Both the position numbers and the translations under genes were made by a program. 64,000 bases of DNA, taken from the NCBI GenBank assembly GCA_964477815.1, contig CAYZEO010000001.1, positions 1 to 64,000 on the forward strand, given 5' to 3'. The notes beneath the pieces are model-generated. The model saw only the letters and a program-made list of their open reading frames with translations. It had not been told where the DNA came from and made no database searches. This stretch comes from DAOVGZ01 sp964477815 (GTDB lineage: Bacteria > Babelota > Babeliae > Babelales > Vermiphilaceae). Numbering within the stretch: the first letter of the stretch is position 1; every line of letters starts with the position of its first letter. Of the stretch, positions 1 through 9,122 are shown piece by piece.

Positions 1-486
1 GCATTATTTAACAAATACAGCACCGTTACAACACCCCTATACACATTCTATTTTTCTAAAAAAATCGGACTCAAGCGAAGCCTAAAGATCGGATCCACAT
101 CAATCGTAACAGCTGGGTTTTTATCCTCAAAAAACAAAAAAATTAAAAGATACCTTTACGATTGTAACCTCATCGCGGGACCGATTCTTTCCATTCCTTA
201 CGCATGGAAAAATATAAAAACAAAATCCCCCAAAGTAGCAAAAATCGTTACAAAAATTGGAACCAAAACTGTTGTCGAACCGCTGACCGGCAAAAAAGGT
301 TGCGCACAATTTAAACTTGAACGCTTAACGAATTTTGGGTTTGCAACAAAATCAATTTTCTCCCGAATGTTCCTAGGTTTTCGCCGCATTTTTTACCCTC
401 TATGCGTCGTTAATTGCATGCTCGAATCTGTAAGACTTGCAAAAAACTACTGGGCCACCTACAAAAACAGGAGAAAAAAATGCTAA
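1..486 (+). CDS. Hypothetical protein, 5' end outside the window
   Basis: Frame 1 is open from the first base to a TAA at 484-486, giving 161 residues with no start needed inside the window, so this is read as the 3' part of a longer gene. The product is basic and rich in Lys, Thr and aromatic residues, with short hydrophobic patches but no domain I recognise. Its last codons overlap the start of the next gene by 7 nt (ATG at 480), which suggests translational coupling and supports both calls. A long open frame in AT-rich DNA with natural-looking composition argues that it is real; the family is unknown. Confidence 0.6.
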   Translation, partial: ALFNKYSTVTTPLYTFYFSKKIGLKRSLKIGSTSIVTAGFLSSKNKKIKRYLYDCNLIAGPILSIPYAWKNIKTKSPKVAKIVTKIGTKTVVEPLTGKKGCAQFKLERLTNFGFATKSIFSRMFLGFRRIFYPLCVVNCMLESVRLAKNYWATYKNRRKKC

Positions 487-1091
487 AAACCAAAAACCGT
501 AAATGTCCACGAAGCATCAACCTACTTTTTGTAACCGCACTCCTTATTTCTACAACAGCCCCTCAAGTATTACTTGGGTCACAAACTATAGTAAAAAAAA
601 CTGTACTCAATTCCACAAAAAAAAGTATTGCGCCAACCTTATTTAGTCGCTGCAGTAACTTTTTAGGCAAAGTGATCAATAAATTTTTTATTTTTGAGCC
701 AGTCGTCTCGTATGCTTGGTGGGAAAAGAAAAACTACTACGGACAAAACAAACCAATCAACAAAAAAGAGAAAATTCAGACCAGATACAGAAAAATATCG
801 TACGCTATACTCGGCTCGCTTGCAAACTACGCATCTGAAGCAGCATCTTCTCGATTGTGTTGTAACAAAAAAAATGCCTCATGGCTGAAGTGGATAGGGG
901 TAAACCTTGTTATTCCAATTATGAACTCTCTAATTGCAGAATCCATTTCAGAGTGGCTGTTCCCAAAGAAAAAAATAGAAAAAAAAGAAACAAAAAAGGA
1001 GCCTCAATCAAAGCAGCAACAAAAAAAACAGGATAAAAAAAACATTTCAATACCGACCGATATTGAAAGCAATCTCACCTGCCCTTCATAA
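480..1091 (+). CDS. Hypothetical secreted or membrane protein, lysine-rich tail
   Basis: This encodes 203 residues. An upstream in-frame ATG at 414 exists, but the ATG at 480 has an AGGAG ribosome site at 469-473 and opens directly onto a signal-peptide-like sequence (basic stretch MLKTKNRK, then hydrophobic LLFVTALLIS). A second hydrophobic segment (WIGVNLVIPIMNSLIAE) lies near residue 140, followed by a Lys/Gln-rich charged tail. No known family is recognised. It overlaps the preceding frame by 7 nt and ends 3 bp from the convergent grpE stop. Function unknown; probably envelope-associated. Confidence 0.65.
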   Translation: MLKTKNRKCPRSINLLFVTALLISTTAPQVLLGSQTIVKKTVLNSTKKSIAPTLFSRCSNFLGKVINKFFIFEPVVSYAWWEKKNYYGQNKPINKKEKIQTRYRKISYAILGSLANYASEAASSRLCCNKKNASWLKWIGVNLVIPIMNSLIAESISEWLFPKKKIEKKETKKEPQSKQQQKKQDKKNISIPTDIESNLTCPS

Positions 1092-1094
1092 CAA

Positions 1095-1592
1095 TCATTT
1101 TGCAACACTTACTTTTGCCGGACGAAGCAACTCATCATTAAACATGTACCCCTTTTGCAAAACTTGAACAATCTCACCAGGCTTATGATCATCCGATTCA
1201 ACCTGAACGAGAGCTTCATGCAAATTCGGATCGAAATTCTTCATTTGATCGATTTCAGACAGTCCAGCCTTTTTTAAAACTTTGTCTAAAGAACTACCGA
1301 TAATTAAAAAACCAGCAAACAGTTTTTTAACTTCAGGAGAAAGTTCTTTCTGCTCTTTTTGCTGACCAACTCTTTCAAAATCATCAAGAACAACGAGAAA
1401 ATCCTTGATCAATTGAGTTTGCGCATGCTTCATCCAACGCAAACGCTCTTTTTCCATTCGACGCTTAAAGTTTTCCAAATCGGCACTAACACGGGCGAAT
1501 TTTTCTTTCCACTGCTGTAGCTGCTCCTCGCAAGCAGCCAACTTGCCCTGTTCACGTTCGTCTTTTTTAAATTTATTCTTTTCTTTACTCAT
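1095..1592 (-). CDS. grpE: GrpE, nucleotide exchange factor for DnaK
   Basis: The 165-residue product is GrpE, which releases ADP from the Hsp70 chaperone DnaK. Visible family signs are the charged N-terminal coiled coil (about 15-60, with SADLENFKRRMEKER) and the C-terminal beta domain ending in GYMFNDELLRPAKVSV, the usual GrpE signature region. Its length is slightly shorter than E. coli GrpE (197). A GGGGG ribosome site precedes the ATG and an extended -10 lies upstream. dnaK and dnaJ are not in the window, so the gene stands apart from the classical heat-shock operon here. Confidence 0.95.
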   Translation of the reverse strand: MSKEKNKFKKDEREQGKLAACEEQLQQWKEKFARVSADLENFKRRMEKERLRWMKHAQTQLIKDFLVVLDDFERVGQQKEQKELSPEVKKLFAGFLIIGSSLDKVLKKAGLSEIDQMKNFDPNLHEALVQVESDDHKPGEIVQVLQKGYMFNDELLRPAKVSVAK

Positions 1593-1671
1593 ATATCCCC
1601 CCAGCAGGATAAACTAAACACGATTATCTTTGCACTTAAAAAGATCCACAAAAAGCAAATCTATCTTTGTT

Positions 1672-1680
1672 ATTATAGCA
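1672..1680 (-). promoter_or_regulatory. Extended -10 promoter for grpE
   Basis: On the minus strand the sequence TGCTATAAT (extended -10) lies about 80 bp upstream of the grpE start. No convincing -35 is seen, which is acceptable for an extended -10 promoter. No CIRCE-type inverted repeat is visible. Confidence 0.45.
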
Positions 1681-1772
1681 AACTTGGAGATATTTTTCTT
1701 TCTTTTTTTTTCGTATTTCTCTATACCTAAAAGAGGCTCTCAGACACCCCAAAAAAGAAAAGAGGAATGAGT

Positions 1773-3056
1773 ATGAATAAGCTTTTCGGGTACAAAATAA
1801 TCTTCATGACCCTTCTTCTGGCAAGCCTTACGCCAAGCATTTCAGCTCTTGATAGAATCCATTTTTACTCCACAAATCCATTGTGGCCTGAACCTCGATT
1901 TGAAAAAGATCATCTTTTTTCACTCGACATACTGTTTTACGAGGGATCTGCAAAAAAAGGAAGAAGAAAGTGTGATGACTGCCAAACAAACCTTTTGGAC
2001 ATCTACGGCACATACAATATGCGCTTGCTTGGTAAAAATGTCCCTAAAAAAGATTTTAGTACATTTCCAGATATCATACTCACTCTTTTATCCCAGATTC
2101 CATCTTGCTGTAACGACTTTGGCAGGCTTTCATTCTGCGGATCATTTGACACAAAGCAAGCAGAAATCATGCTCACACAAAATTTTAAGAATGGACTTTT
2201 TTGTTTGCTCCATCTTCCAATCCGCTCTCTTGACATCGACTGCATAACCTACAGAGATTTGTCGCCAACAGGACCAAATACACCAAACAAAGATAATCCG
2301 ATTTGGAAGGCATTTTTAGCAAGTTTTGGCACCATTCTCAAACAATACGATTTAGACATGGGGCCGTACAAATGCACTCATATCGGGGACGTCAGCGCCA
2401 TGCTTGGCTGGACAATGAATTACGAAGCAACAGAAGTTGTTGATTTTGTCGACATGACAGTAAAAGCTGGCGCACTCTTTCCGTCGGGTAAAAAAAGAGA
2501 CCCTGATAAAGTCTTTAGTCTCCCACATGGATATGATGGACATTTTGGATTACCCTTCGCCTTTGATATCGCCGTTGGATTTTATGAATGGCTTACCGTA
2601 GAACTGCACGTTGATGCCCTCGTTCTTTTTAAACACACACGATGCTTGAGAATGAAAACAGCATGCGAACAAAGCGGCATGATTAAACTTGCCAAAGGAC
2701 GCGCAACTGTCGATCCTGGGTTAATTGTTCAGGCCGGAGGTTATGTTCAAGCTGATCACGTAGTCCGAGGACTTTCTTTAACAGTTGGTTATTCGTTCTC
2801 ACATCGAGGAGATGACAAAGTTTGTCCGTGCGACACCGAAACCTTCAACACATTCATTGCAAGCAGCGATGAAATGTTCAAACGTTGGAAGCGTCACACA
2901 TTACATTTTAAAGCTGAGTATGATTTCACAAAAGAAGACTCTCGTTTTGGACCGCGAATTGGCCTCTTTTACAACTGGCACCTAAAAGGTGAACGCACAT
3001 TCAAAACAAATACCGTCGGCGCATCATTCGGACTTGATATCACACTCAAACTCTAA
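1773..3056 (+). CDS. Predicted outer-membrane beta-barrel protein
   Basis: The product is 427 residues with an N-terminal signal peptide (hydrophobic IIFMTLLLASL, cleavage likely near SISA). Of two ATGs (1767 and 1773), the second is spaced 7 nt from the AGAGG site at 1761-1765 and is preferred. The mature part alternates polar and hydrophobic residues with many aromatic and Gly positions, and ends in a strand-like FGLDITLKL, as expected of an outer-membrane barrel. Several Cys pairs (CDDC, CPC) occur, unusual for porins but compatible with the DsbD in this window. No specific family is recognised. The next gene follows after 30 bp and is probably cotranscribed. Confidence 0.6.
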   Translation: MNKLFGYKIIFMTLLLASLTPSISALDRIHFYSTNPLWPEPRFEKDHLFSLDILFYEGSAKKGRRKCDDCQTNLLDIYGTYNMRLLGKNVPKKDFSTFPDIILTLLSQIPSCCNDFGRLSFCGSFDTKQAEIMLTQNFKNGLFCLLHLPIRSLDIDCITYRDLSPTGPNTPNKDNPIWKAFLASFGTILKQYDLDMGPYKCTHIGDVSAMLGWTMNYEATEVVDFVDMTVKAGALFPSGKKRDPDKVFSLPHGYDGHFGLPFAFDIAVGFYEWLTVELHVDALVLFKHTRCLRMKTACEQSGMIKLAKGRATVDPGLIVQAGGYVQADHVVRGLSLTVGYSFSHRGDDKVCPCDTETFNTFIASSDEMFKRWKRHTLHFKAEYDFTKEDSRFGPRIGLFYNWHLKGERTFKTNTVGASFGLDITLKL

Positions 3057-3086
3057 TGTAAATTTTTTTGAACAAAAAGGCATAGC

Positions 3087-5924
3087 ATGAAAAAACTAGT
3101 ATACATTTTGCTTATAACAACTATCTGGGCAGGAAAAACAAACGGAACAGTGGAAGCAACCCTTGCTGCCGCTGCGAGATCAAAAGTTTTTGACCGAACA
3201 ACTGGAACCTTATTTTTGGGACTCGAAGGAGGGGGCAGCAACGCTATCTCACGCATCAGTAGATTTACCGGCACTGGAGCGCCATTAATTACAGCGATCG
3301 GATCAAACGCTCTTCTTACCGGTCAAACAATTGAATTTTTATCATTGATGACTCAAGAAGGACAAACATCACCAAACCTGTCTGCAGTTGTAAAAAACAC
3401 AAATAACTTTGAACAAACAAAAGTGATTACTCTCAACAACGACGGATCAAAAGTTTCCGAAACAGCAACCGATCTAAAAGACGCTTCCGGCACCAATGCA
3501 ACTGCTGGAATTGTTCGACTTGCTGCTAACGAAGATCGTGTTTTTGTAGCAGTTCGTCCAAATGGCGGAAATTTGGGAGATGTAAACAGTGGCATTGCAC
3601 TTATAGAAGTTGACACTGACACTCTGGCACAAACAATAAAGGATGCAACAACTGGAGCGGATGGAAATAAAGCTCAAAAGTTTGACCAAACCTCTGCACA
3701 AATAAAAATCAATGGCAATGTCAGTTTTGTCAACATTGGAACTACTACACCAACTAAAAACGAAAGTATACGGCTTCATTGGGATGAAAAACTTCAACGG
3801 CTTTATATTGGAGTAAATGTTCAGTCTGGAGGAAATGTTGGTGACGGCGCCCGCTCGGTGGCATTGGCAAAAATTGAGGCGAATGGAACACTCACTATTT
3901 TAGACTTTGTGCCAAGCGCAGCATTTGATAATCAATTGACAGATATTATCGGTGCAGCAAGGGAAGATATTTATATATACACACGACGAATCAAAATCAT
4001 GCACGCCAGCACAGGTCCAAGCTACTTAATTACTAATGGATTCGTTAGCGACTTACAAAATGATCCAGTAAACAGCATTTATGCACTTCCAATTGTTGAC
4101 AACTCTTCAAACGCTGATCACGGAACTTTAGCGAGAAAAGACTCGGCTCTAACAAACGGTAAATTTACCATTCCTGCGACGACAAATGCACACCTCCTTG
4201 ATACAAGTAACGCAACTGACCTCGCTGCAGCTTGGGTTGGTGGATCAGAACTGCCCATGCCCGATGGCAACCTACCATCCGACATTGTTGTTGTTGGCGA
4301 CACCGTATACGCATCAATTGAAGAAGAACAAAGTGACGATAGCGAATCCGGCATTTTTTATTCTCAGGCGCTTTTCGATCAGAACGGAAAAATTATTCGT
4401 TGGACACCATGGACCAAGCGAGCGTTTCCTTTTGATGGTTTTCCAATCGGCGTGACAGAAGATCAGCACAAAGGCAAAGTCAGATTTTTTGATGTCGACG
4501 CTGCAAACGGAAAAATCTGGGCGGTCGACGGAAACACAAAAACCAATCTTGCTTCAACCTCCTGGGGATTGGGAAATAGAACCAGCCCGAACACTCTCAC
4601 CTACAAATTAAACCAAACTCTGGGTAACGGCTGTTTTTGCGCGCTTGACTTGGATCAGTCAACTCGCGGATTAGGAACTGAAACTGCCGCCCGCTACGCA
4701 CTGTTTGGCGGTGTTAACAAAGTGGTTTTTGCCAAAGTTACTGAATCAAAGGAAACTACATCTCCTTTTAACACCAGCAGTGACACCATCCCGGCATCAC
4801 AAACAGTTATTACTGATTTTTCTGACGCCGAAAATTTTCTAGAGACCGCACTCCCTACTGGCGCAGGCGCGGTCATGACACTGGAATATTCCCGAAGGCT
4901 TTCAGCAAGCGATGATCAAAATTACTTTTTTGCCGGCACACAAAATGGTTTGTACGTATTTGCAGCCGCAAACGGTGCTGGATTTACCATCGCTGATACT
5001 GTCAATAACTTGAACGCTGCCCCATTCAACGGGCAATGGCATAAAATGAACGGAATCGAAGGCAGCGTGATTGCCATCAAAACAACAGGTCGAGGCAATG
5101 ATAATCCTGGAAATGGCGCTTTGTACGTTCTTACTGTTCAGGCGAGTACAAGCGCGGAAAGACCTCTGATTTTCAAACTATACAACATTCCTTTTCATGT
5201 CTCTATTACAAATATGGAAGGAGCAATTGCTCTTATTGCTGAATCTGAAGTAACTGCAACAAATTCAGACTTGAGCAATATTAAAGCAATTTTGGGAATG
5301 GAAGTCATTTCTCGAATTGTTGGAGGTAACACGGCAGAACAACTGGTCATTGCAACTAATCAAGGCCTTTATCGCTCAACAATAAGTGAAGCGGGAGCAT
5401 CTCCAGGAGTTATAAATGCCACAACACAAGCAGCCGCCCTGTGGCAACAAGTAAGCGCAACCGATTTGTCGATGTACTATAATATCTTCGGCATTGATAA
5501 CGCCGTTCAACCAACAACAGTCTGGCCTTTACAAATTGCAGACGAAAAAGGGTTACAAACTTTTGAACGAGGAACAATTAGACAATTAAACGGAACAGCT
5601 GTTGCAAATCCATACAGCTTTGTTCCAACACAATTTAACTCACTCAATGCCGATCCAGACTTTCAAACAATTGATGCTACAACCTTTTTCTGGTCAGATG
5701 GGGCACGTAGATTCTTCATCATTAGCCGCCCGAATGACTGCGGATGCCGCAACAGATTAATGGTCCTCCCCTACGACGCAACTCAATGGAACCTCAACTC
5801 CCCAAATCAATATCTGGCAGACCCAACGTTGGGAAATATTTGTCTTTTCCATTGGGTTAAACAGATTGGAGCAACCGGCATTTTGATGGCTGGAACAAAT
5901 ACAGGCATTGTCGCACTGGAGTAG
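3087..5924 (+). CDS. Large secreted protein, probable beta-propeller
   Basis: The product is 945 residues starting with a clear signal peptide (MKKLVYILLITTIWAGKTNG). The rest is rich in Gly, Asn, Thr and short strands, with recurring blade-like phrases such as TQNGLYVFAA, TNQGLYRST and TNTGIVALE spaced along the chain, and 'VVVGDTVYASI' style turns. This pattern suits a beta-propeller of 40-60 residue blades, but I cannot assign a family. Cys pairs (GCFCALD, DCGCRN) are present late in the chain. It follows the barrel gene by 30 bp, so the two may form a surface pair. A hairpin (5934-5956) follows the stop. Confidence 0.6.
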   Translation: MKKLVYILLITTIWAGKTNGTVEATLAAAARSKVFDRTTGTLFLGLEGGGSNAISRISRFTGTGAPLITAIGSNALLTGQTIEFLSLMTQEGQTSPNLSAVVKNTNNFEQTKVITLNNDGSKVSETATDLKDASGTNATAGIVRLAANEDRVFVAVRPNGGNLGDVNSGIALIEVDTDTLAQTIKDATTGADGNKAQKFDQTSAQIKINGNVSFVNIGTTTPTKNESIRLHWDEKLQRLYIGVNVQSGGNVGDGARSVALAKIEANGTLTILDFVPSAAFDNQLTDIIGAAREDIYIYTRRIKIMHASTGPSYLITNGFVSDLQNDPVNSIYALPIVDNSSNADHGTLARKDSALTNGKFTIPATTNAHLLDTSNATDLAAAWVGGSELPMPDGNLPSDIVVVGDTVYASIEEEQSDDSESGIFYSQALFDQNGKIIRWTPWTKRAFPFDGFPIGVTEDQHKGKVRFFDVDAANGKIWAVDGNTKTNLASTSWGLGNRTSPNTLTYKLNQTLGNGCFCALDLDQSTRGLGTETAARYALFGGVNKVVFAKVTESKETTSPFNTSSDTIPASQTVITDFSDAENFLETALPTGAGAVMTLEYSRRLSASDDQNYFFAGTQNGLYVFAAANGAGFTIADTVNNLNAAPFNGQWHKMNGIEGSVIAIKTTGRGNDNPGNGALYVLTVQASTSAERPLIFKLYNIPFHVSITNMEGAIALIAESEVTATNSDLSNIKAILGMEVISRIVGGNTAEQLVIATNQGLYRSTISEAGASPGVINATTQAAALWQQVSATDLSMYYNIFGIDNAVQPTTVWPLQIADEKGLQTFERGTIRQLNGTAVANPYSFVPTQFNSLNADPDFQTIDATTFFWSDGARRFFIISRPNDCGCRNRLMVLPYDATQWNLNSPNQYLADPTLGNICLFHWVKQIGATGILMAGTNTGIVALE

Positions 5925-5933
5925 AAAAACGAA

Positions 5934-5956
5934 CCCCCACATTTTTTATGTGGGGG
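5934..5956 (-). terminator. Terminator between convergent propeller gene and ssb
   Basis: A perfect 9-bp stem (CCCCCACAT / ATGTGGGGG) has a 5-base T loop. On the minus strand it is followed by TTCGTTTTT, fitting termination of ssb transcription. On the plus strand no T run follows, so its effect on the preceding gene is less certain. Confidence 0.7.
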
Positions 5957-5987
5957 AAACTCGATGAATCGGGAACAGACTCCGCAA

Positions 5988-6024
5988 CCGCTCATCCTGA
6001 GTAGCTTTTAAGCGTATCGAAGGG
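5988..6024. repeat. REP-like intergenic element
   Basis: The minus strand reads CCCTTCGATACGC, an AT-rich centre, then CTACTCAGGATGAGCGG. This resembles a short intergenic element (CTTCGA...CTCAGGATGAG) that I recall from many environmental bacterial genomes. It lies between the terminator hairpin and the ssb stop codon. Only this copy was noticed in the window, so the repeat status rests on recall, not on a second copy. Confidence 0.35.
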
Positions 6025-6025
6025 T

Positions 6026-6607
6026 TCAGAATGGTAGATCATCCTGAAATGGGGGTTCATCCTTGAAGTTCACATCCGAGGATTCCCCTTTTTCATCCTC
6101 TTGCACAACTTTCTCTTCTTTTTTTGCAGCTTTCTTTTTTGGCTCTGCTTTTTTTGCCGGCTTGACTTCTGAACGTGATTTAATTTGTTCAATTTGATCG
6201 AGCAACTCTTTTTCCAACTTTATGTTTTCGGGTGTTTGTTGCGAACTGGAAGTTGAGTCTGCTGTCTCTGCTTGGGCTGCTGATAAGAATAGTACACGGT
6301 CTGCAACTATTACATGCTTGCTGCGCGTTTGTCCGTTGTTATCTTGCCACGAATCTAATTTAAGACGCCCTTCAACCAAAACAGGTCTTCCTTTTTGTAG
6401 ATATTGACGGCAACTTTCTGCTTGCGGTCCCCAAACATCAATATCAATAAAACAGACTTCTTGAACCATAGAATCTGTTTGTCGACTTCGAAATTGACGA
6501 TTCGACGCTAAACCAAGTTTGCAAACGGCTTGACCCGAAGAAAGTTGTTTGTATTCCGGGTCCCTTGTCAAATTTCCTATCATAATAACGCGGTTATAAT
6601 TTGCCAT
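6026..6607 (-). CDS. ssb: Single-stranded DNA-binding protein
   Basis: The product is 193 residues from the ATG at 6607, which has an AAGGA site 7 nt upstream; an earlier in-frame ATG at 6628 is less likely. The OB fold is evident (MANYNRVIMIGNLTRDPE..., GQAVCKLGLASNRQF, VEGRLKLDSWQD, VIVADRVLFL). A charged, low-complexity linker rich in Lys and Glu separates it from the acidic tip DDLPF, the standard SSB tail that recruits replication and repair proteins. It protects ssDNA in replication and recombination. The gene is followed by the hairpin at 5934-5956. Confidence 0.96.
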   Translation of the reverse strand: MANYNRVIMIGNLTRDPEYKQLSSGQAVCKLGLASNRQFRSRQTDSMVQEVCFIDIDVWGPQAESCRQYLQKGRPVLVEGRLKLDSWQDNNGQTRSKHVIVADRVLFLSAAQAETADSTSSSQQTPENIKLEKELLDQIEQIKSRSEVKPAKKAEPKKKAAKKEEKVVQEDEKGESSDVNFKDEPPFQDDLPF

Positions 6608-6658
6608 GCGGTAATCCTTTTGCGACAAATAACTAAAAACAACAAAATAAAAACTGTA

Positions 6659-6694
6659 GAAAAAGCAGTGCGCTCACAAAGTAAACACACTGCT
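6659..6694 (-). terminator. Terminator for the 6749-8188 gene
   Basis: AGCAGTG (6664-6670) pairs with CACTGCT (6688-6694) around a 17-base loop. On the minus strand the stem is followed by TTTTTC. It lies just downstream of the 6749-8188 gene and upstream of ssb. Confidence 0.6.
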
Positions 6695-6748
6695 CATCAT
6701 CTAAATCATCATAGCAAAAAAACAAATTAGTAAAAGAAAGAAAAACCG

Positions 6749-8188
6749 TTATGCATTCAAAAATAGATACGGCCCTATCATTGCATCTATACGCCGAATT
6801 TTTTCAACATCAGAAACATCGCCGCTCCCGATATACTCCAGATCTAATTCGAACTGATTTCTATTTTTAGATGGAACAAGTGAAACTCGCTGCTTAAGAT
6901 CGTGCAAAATATAAATCTGCATTCCACGCCGCTCATGCTCAGACCACCGCCCACCTATTGTTCCATCAATAGCAGAACGTAAACGAACAAGTTTATTGAG
7001 AACTTTTTTACAACCTAAACTTTTTGATGTCAACCAACAGTAGCCACCGTATACAACCGCAGCCGGAACCGCCAATGCTGCAACAGCAGTCGTCAGAGCG
7101 TTACTTTTTATATTTTCTTTATCAATTTTTATAGCTCTCCCCAAAAGAGGAATAACAACTTCAAGTCCCAACAATTCAATTTTGGAAAACCAAGACGCTG
7201 GGTGCCACTTCTTTTTTGCACGATCATTTTTTATTTTTTCATAATAATCACATACTTTTTTGTAAGCATCTCCGAGTTTATCCTCTTTTTCTTCAGCCCC
7301 TTGAATTGCATTCCACAATCTCGCAACTTTATTTTTTATCTGCTGTTCGTATATTTTTTTCAGCCATTTTATCGAATAATTTTTCCATTGAGGAATTCTG
7401 TTCCAGCACAACCACAAGGCAACAGACGATCCTACAGTACTAATCAAATAAGGCATAACATTCCGCACAAAATGCCCCGGAAGACCAATCACAGATTCCT
7501 TTGTTCGCTTTTTTCCAAAACCTATACTCGCCTGAACACTTTCTAACGTAAAATCTCGAACGGATTTTTTCGAACCTAATTCAGAAATAGATTTTTTGCA
7601 GGAAGAAAGACAAGTAGCAGATCGAATAACGAGAACTGTTTTTCTAGCGGAATTTAAAATTTTTTCTTCTGAATTTTGCAAAAAAGATTTACGTAGTTCG
7701 TGAAGAGCATCATGAAGAACTCCAAGTTTTTTAGCATGAACACCCCGGAACATTTTTAGACGCTCAAGATGATAATCAACCTCCTGCTGTGCAGTCATCT
7801 TACTATTCCACCAGCGCCATGGAGCCTGCTTCAATCGATAAAGTTTGGGGTAAGAACGAATCTTTTTCCACTGCAAAACATAACTATCCAAAGTGCTGAC
7901 AATATAAAGAAGCTCTTTGGCAACCTGCTTACCATGAACGTAGATAACCGCAGCCAAAACTTTTTCTTCTGACAAAGATTCAGGAATCACTTGTATTGCA
8001 TTTAAAAAACCCTGTAACTGTTCAGGTGTAGAATTTTTTTCCACATCAAAAAAATGTTCGTACGATGATGGCAATAACCCCGGCCACGAAATGCAAACAC
8101 TAGAAGTACAACAAATTCGACACGGCAAAAACAAAAAAGAAAAAAAGCTCAAAACAATAAAACAAACTTTTTTAGAAAAAAGATTCAT
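6749..8188 (-). CDS. Hypothetical exported protein with two internal hydrophobic segments
   Basis: The frame opens at 8302, but the ATG at 8188 has a GGGGGA site 8 nt upstream and begins a signal peptide (MNLFSKKVCFIVLSFFSFLF), so a 479-residue product is preferred. It is basic and helical. Two hydrophobic stretches occur, VMPYLISTVGSSVALWLCW (around 245) and ALTTAVAALAVPAAVVYGGY (around 370), with a predicted coiled coil between. No family is recognised. It is divergent from truB and ends at its own terminator, so it is a single-gene unit. Role unknown; an envelope or secreted protein is likely. Confidence 0.6.
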   Translation of the reverse strand: MNLFSKKVCFIVLSFFSFLFLPCRICCTSSVCISWPGLLPSSYEHFFDVEKNSTPEQLQGFLNAIQVIPESLSEEKVLAAVIYVHGKQVAKELLYIVSTLDSYVLQWKKIRSYPKLYRLKQAPWRWWNSKMTAQQEVDYHLERLKMFRGVHAKKLGVLHDALHELRKSFLQNSEEKILNSARKTVLVIRSATCLSSCKKSISELGSKKSVRDFTLESVQASIGFGKKRTKESVIGLPGHFVRNVMPYLISTVGSSVALWLCWNRIPQWKNYSIKWLKKIYEQQIKNKVARLWNAIQGAEEKEDKLGDAYKKVCDYYEKIKNDRAKKKWHPASWFSKIELLGLEVVIPLLGRAIKIDKENIKSNALTTAVAALAVPAAVVYGGYCWLTSKSLGCKKVLNKLVRLRSAIDGTIGGRWSEHERRGMQIYILHDLKQRVSLVPSKNRNQFELDLEYIGSGDVSDVEKIRRIDAMIGPYLFLNA

Positions 8189-8366
8189 ATTTTGCATCCC
8201 CCACAAACGGAAAAATTCCAATAACATCATTTTATCACAAACAAACATTTTATAAAAATGCCAAAAATATTCTATTTGAATAGCTGGCTCAAGAGGATTC
8301 ACTCTATTTATACGGTGTGATAAGCTAACAAACGTTTAACATAACAGTATAAAAACAGAGATTCGA

Positions 8367-9122
8367 ATGAAACAGAACCACACTGAAACCCTCTTTGAGG
8401 GATTTCTCCTCATCAACAAACCAAAAAATTATAACTCATTCAGGGCTATTGCACAAATTCGCCGAATTACTGGCATAAAAAAACTGAAGGCCGGCTACGC
8501 CGGCACGCTAGATCCTTTTGCCACAGGGCTGCTGATTGTTGGAATCGGCAGGCCCGCCACACGGCTGCTTCATACTATTACCCGTTGGGACAAAAAATAC
8601 CGGGCACTGGCAAAGCTAGGCAAACAGACTGACACCTTAGATTTTACGGGTCAAATCATTGACACTTGCAATACTGAAATAAAAGAAGAACAGCTCTTTG
8701 CTGCAATCAAACGACTTGGAAATCAATACAAGCAAACACCGCCACTTTACTCGGCTCTCAAACACAAAGGTGTTCCTTTGTACAATCATGCTCGAAAAAA
8801 AGGAAAATCCGCAAAAGAACTCGAAGCTGTTTTGGAAGCAAAAGCTCGTTCTGTGCAACTACATGAACTGATTTTGACCAACTTTTCTTCTCCATTTTTC
8901 ACCATACAAGCACACGTCTCACACGGAACGTATATTCGAACACTGGTCAACGACATTGCCCGCAGCGCAGGATCATGCGCAACAACACATGAACTCACAC
9001 GAACAGCAGTAGGAAACATAAATGTAGAACAAGCAATTGACCTTGATAATCTAAAAACAGTTAAAGATATAAAAGATAATTTGATTCCAGTTGAAAATTT
9101 TATGGCGCGCTATTTATCATAA
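8367..9122 (+). CDS. truB: tRNA pseudouridine-55 synthase TruB
   Basis: TruB makes pseudouridine 55 in the T loop of tRNAs. The 251-residue product carries the catalytic motif AGTLDPFATGLLIVGIG (Asp in GTLD), the N-terminal LLINKPKNYNSF, KYRALAKLGKQTDTLDF and the later SHGTYIRTLVNDIA, all in the usual order. Length is typical of the shorter bacterial enzymes without a long PUA extension. The last 23 bp overlap the 3' end of the convergent gene at 9100-9507. No rbfA/infB neighbours are seen. Confidence 0.95.
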   Translation: MKQNHTETLFEGFLLINKPKNYNSFRAIAQIRRITGIKKLKAGYAGTLDPFATGLLIVGIGRPATRLLHTITRWDKKYRALAKLGKQTDTLDFTGQIIDTCNTEIKEEQLFAAIKRLGNQYKQTPPLYSALKHKGVPLYNHARKKGKSAKELEAVLEAKARSVQLHELILTNFSSPFFTIQAHVSHGTYIRTLVNDIARSAGSCATTHELTRTAVGNINVEQAIDLDNLKTVKDIKDNLIPVENFMARYLS

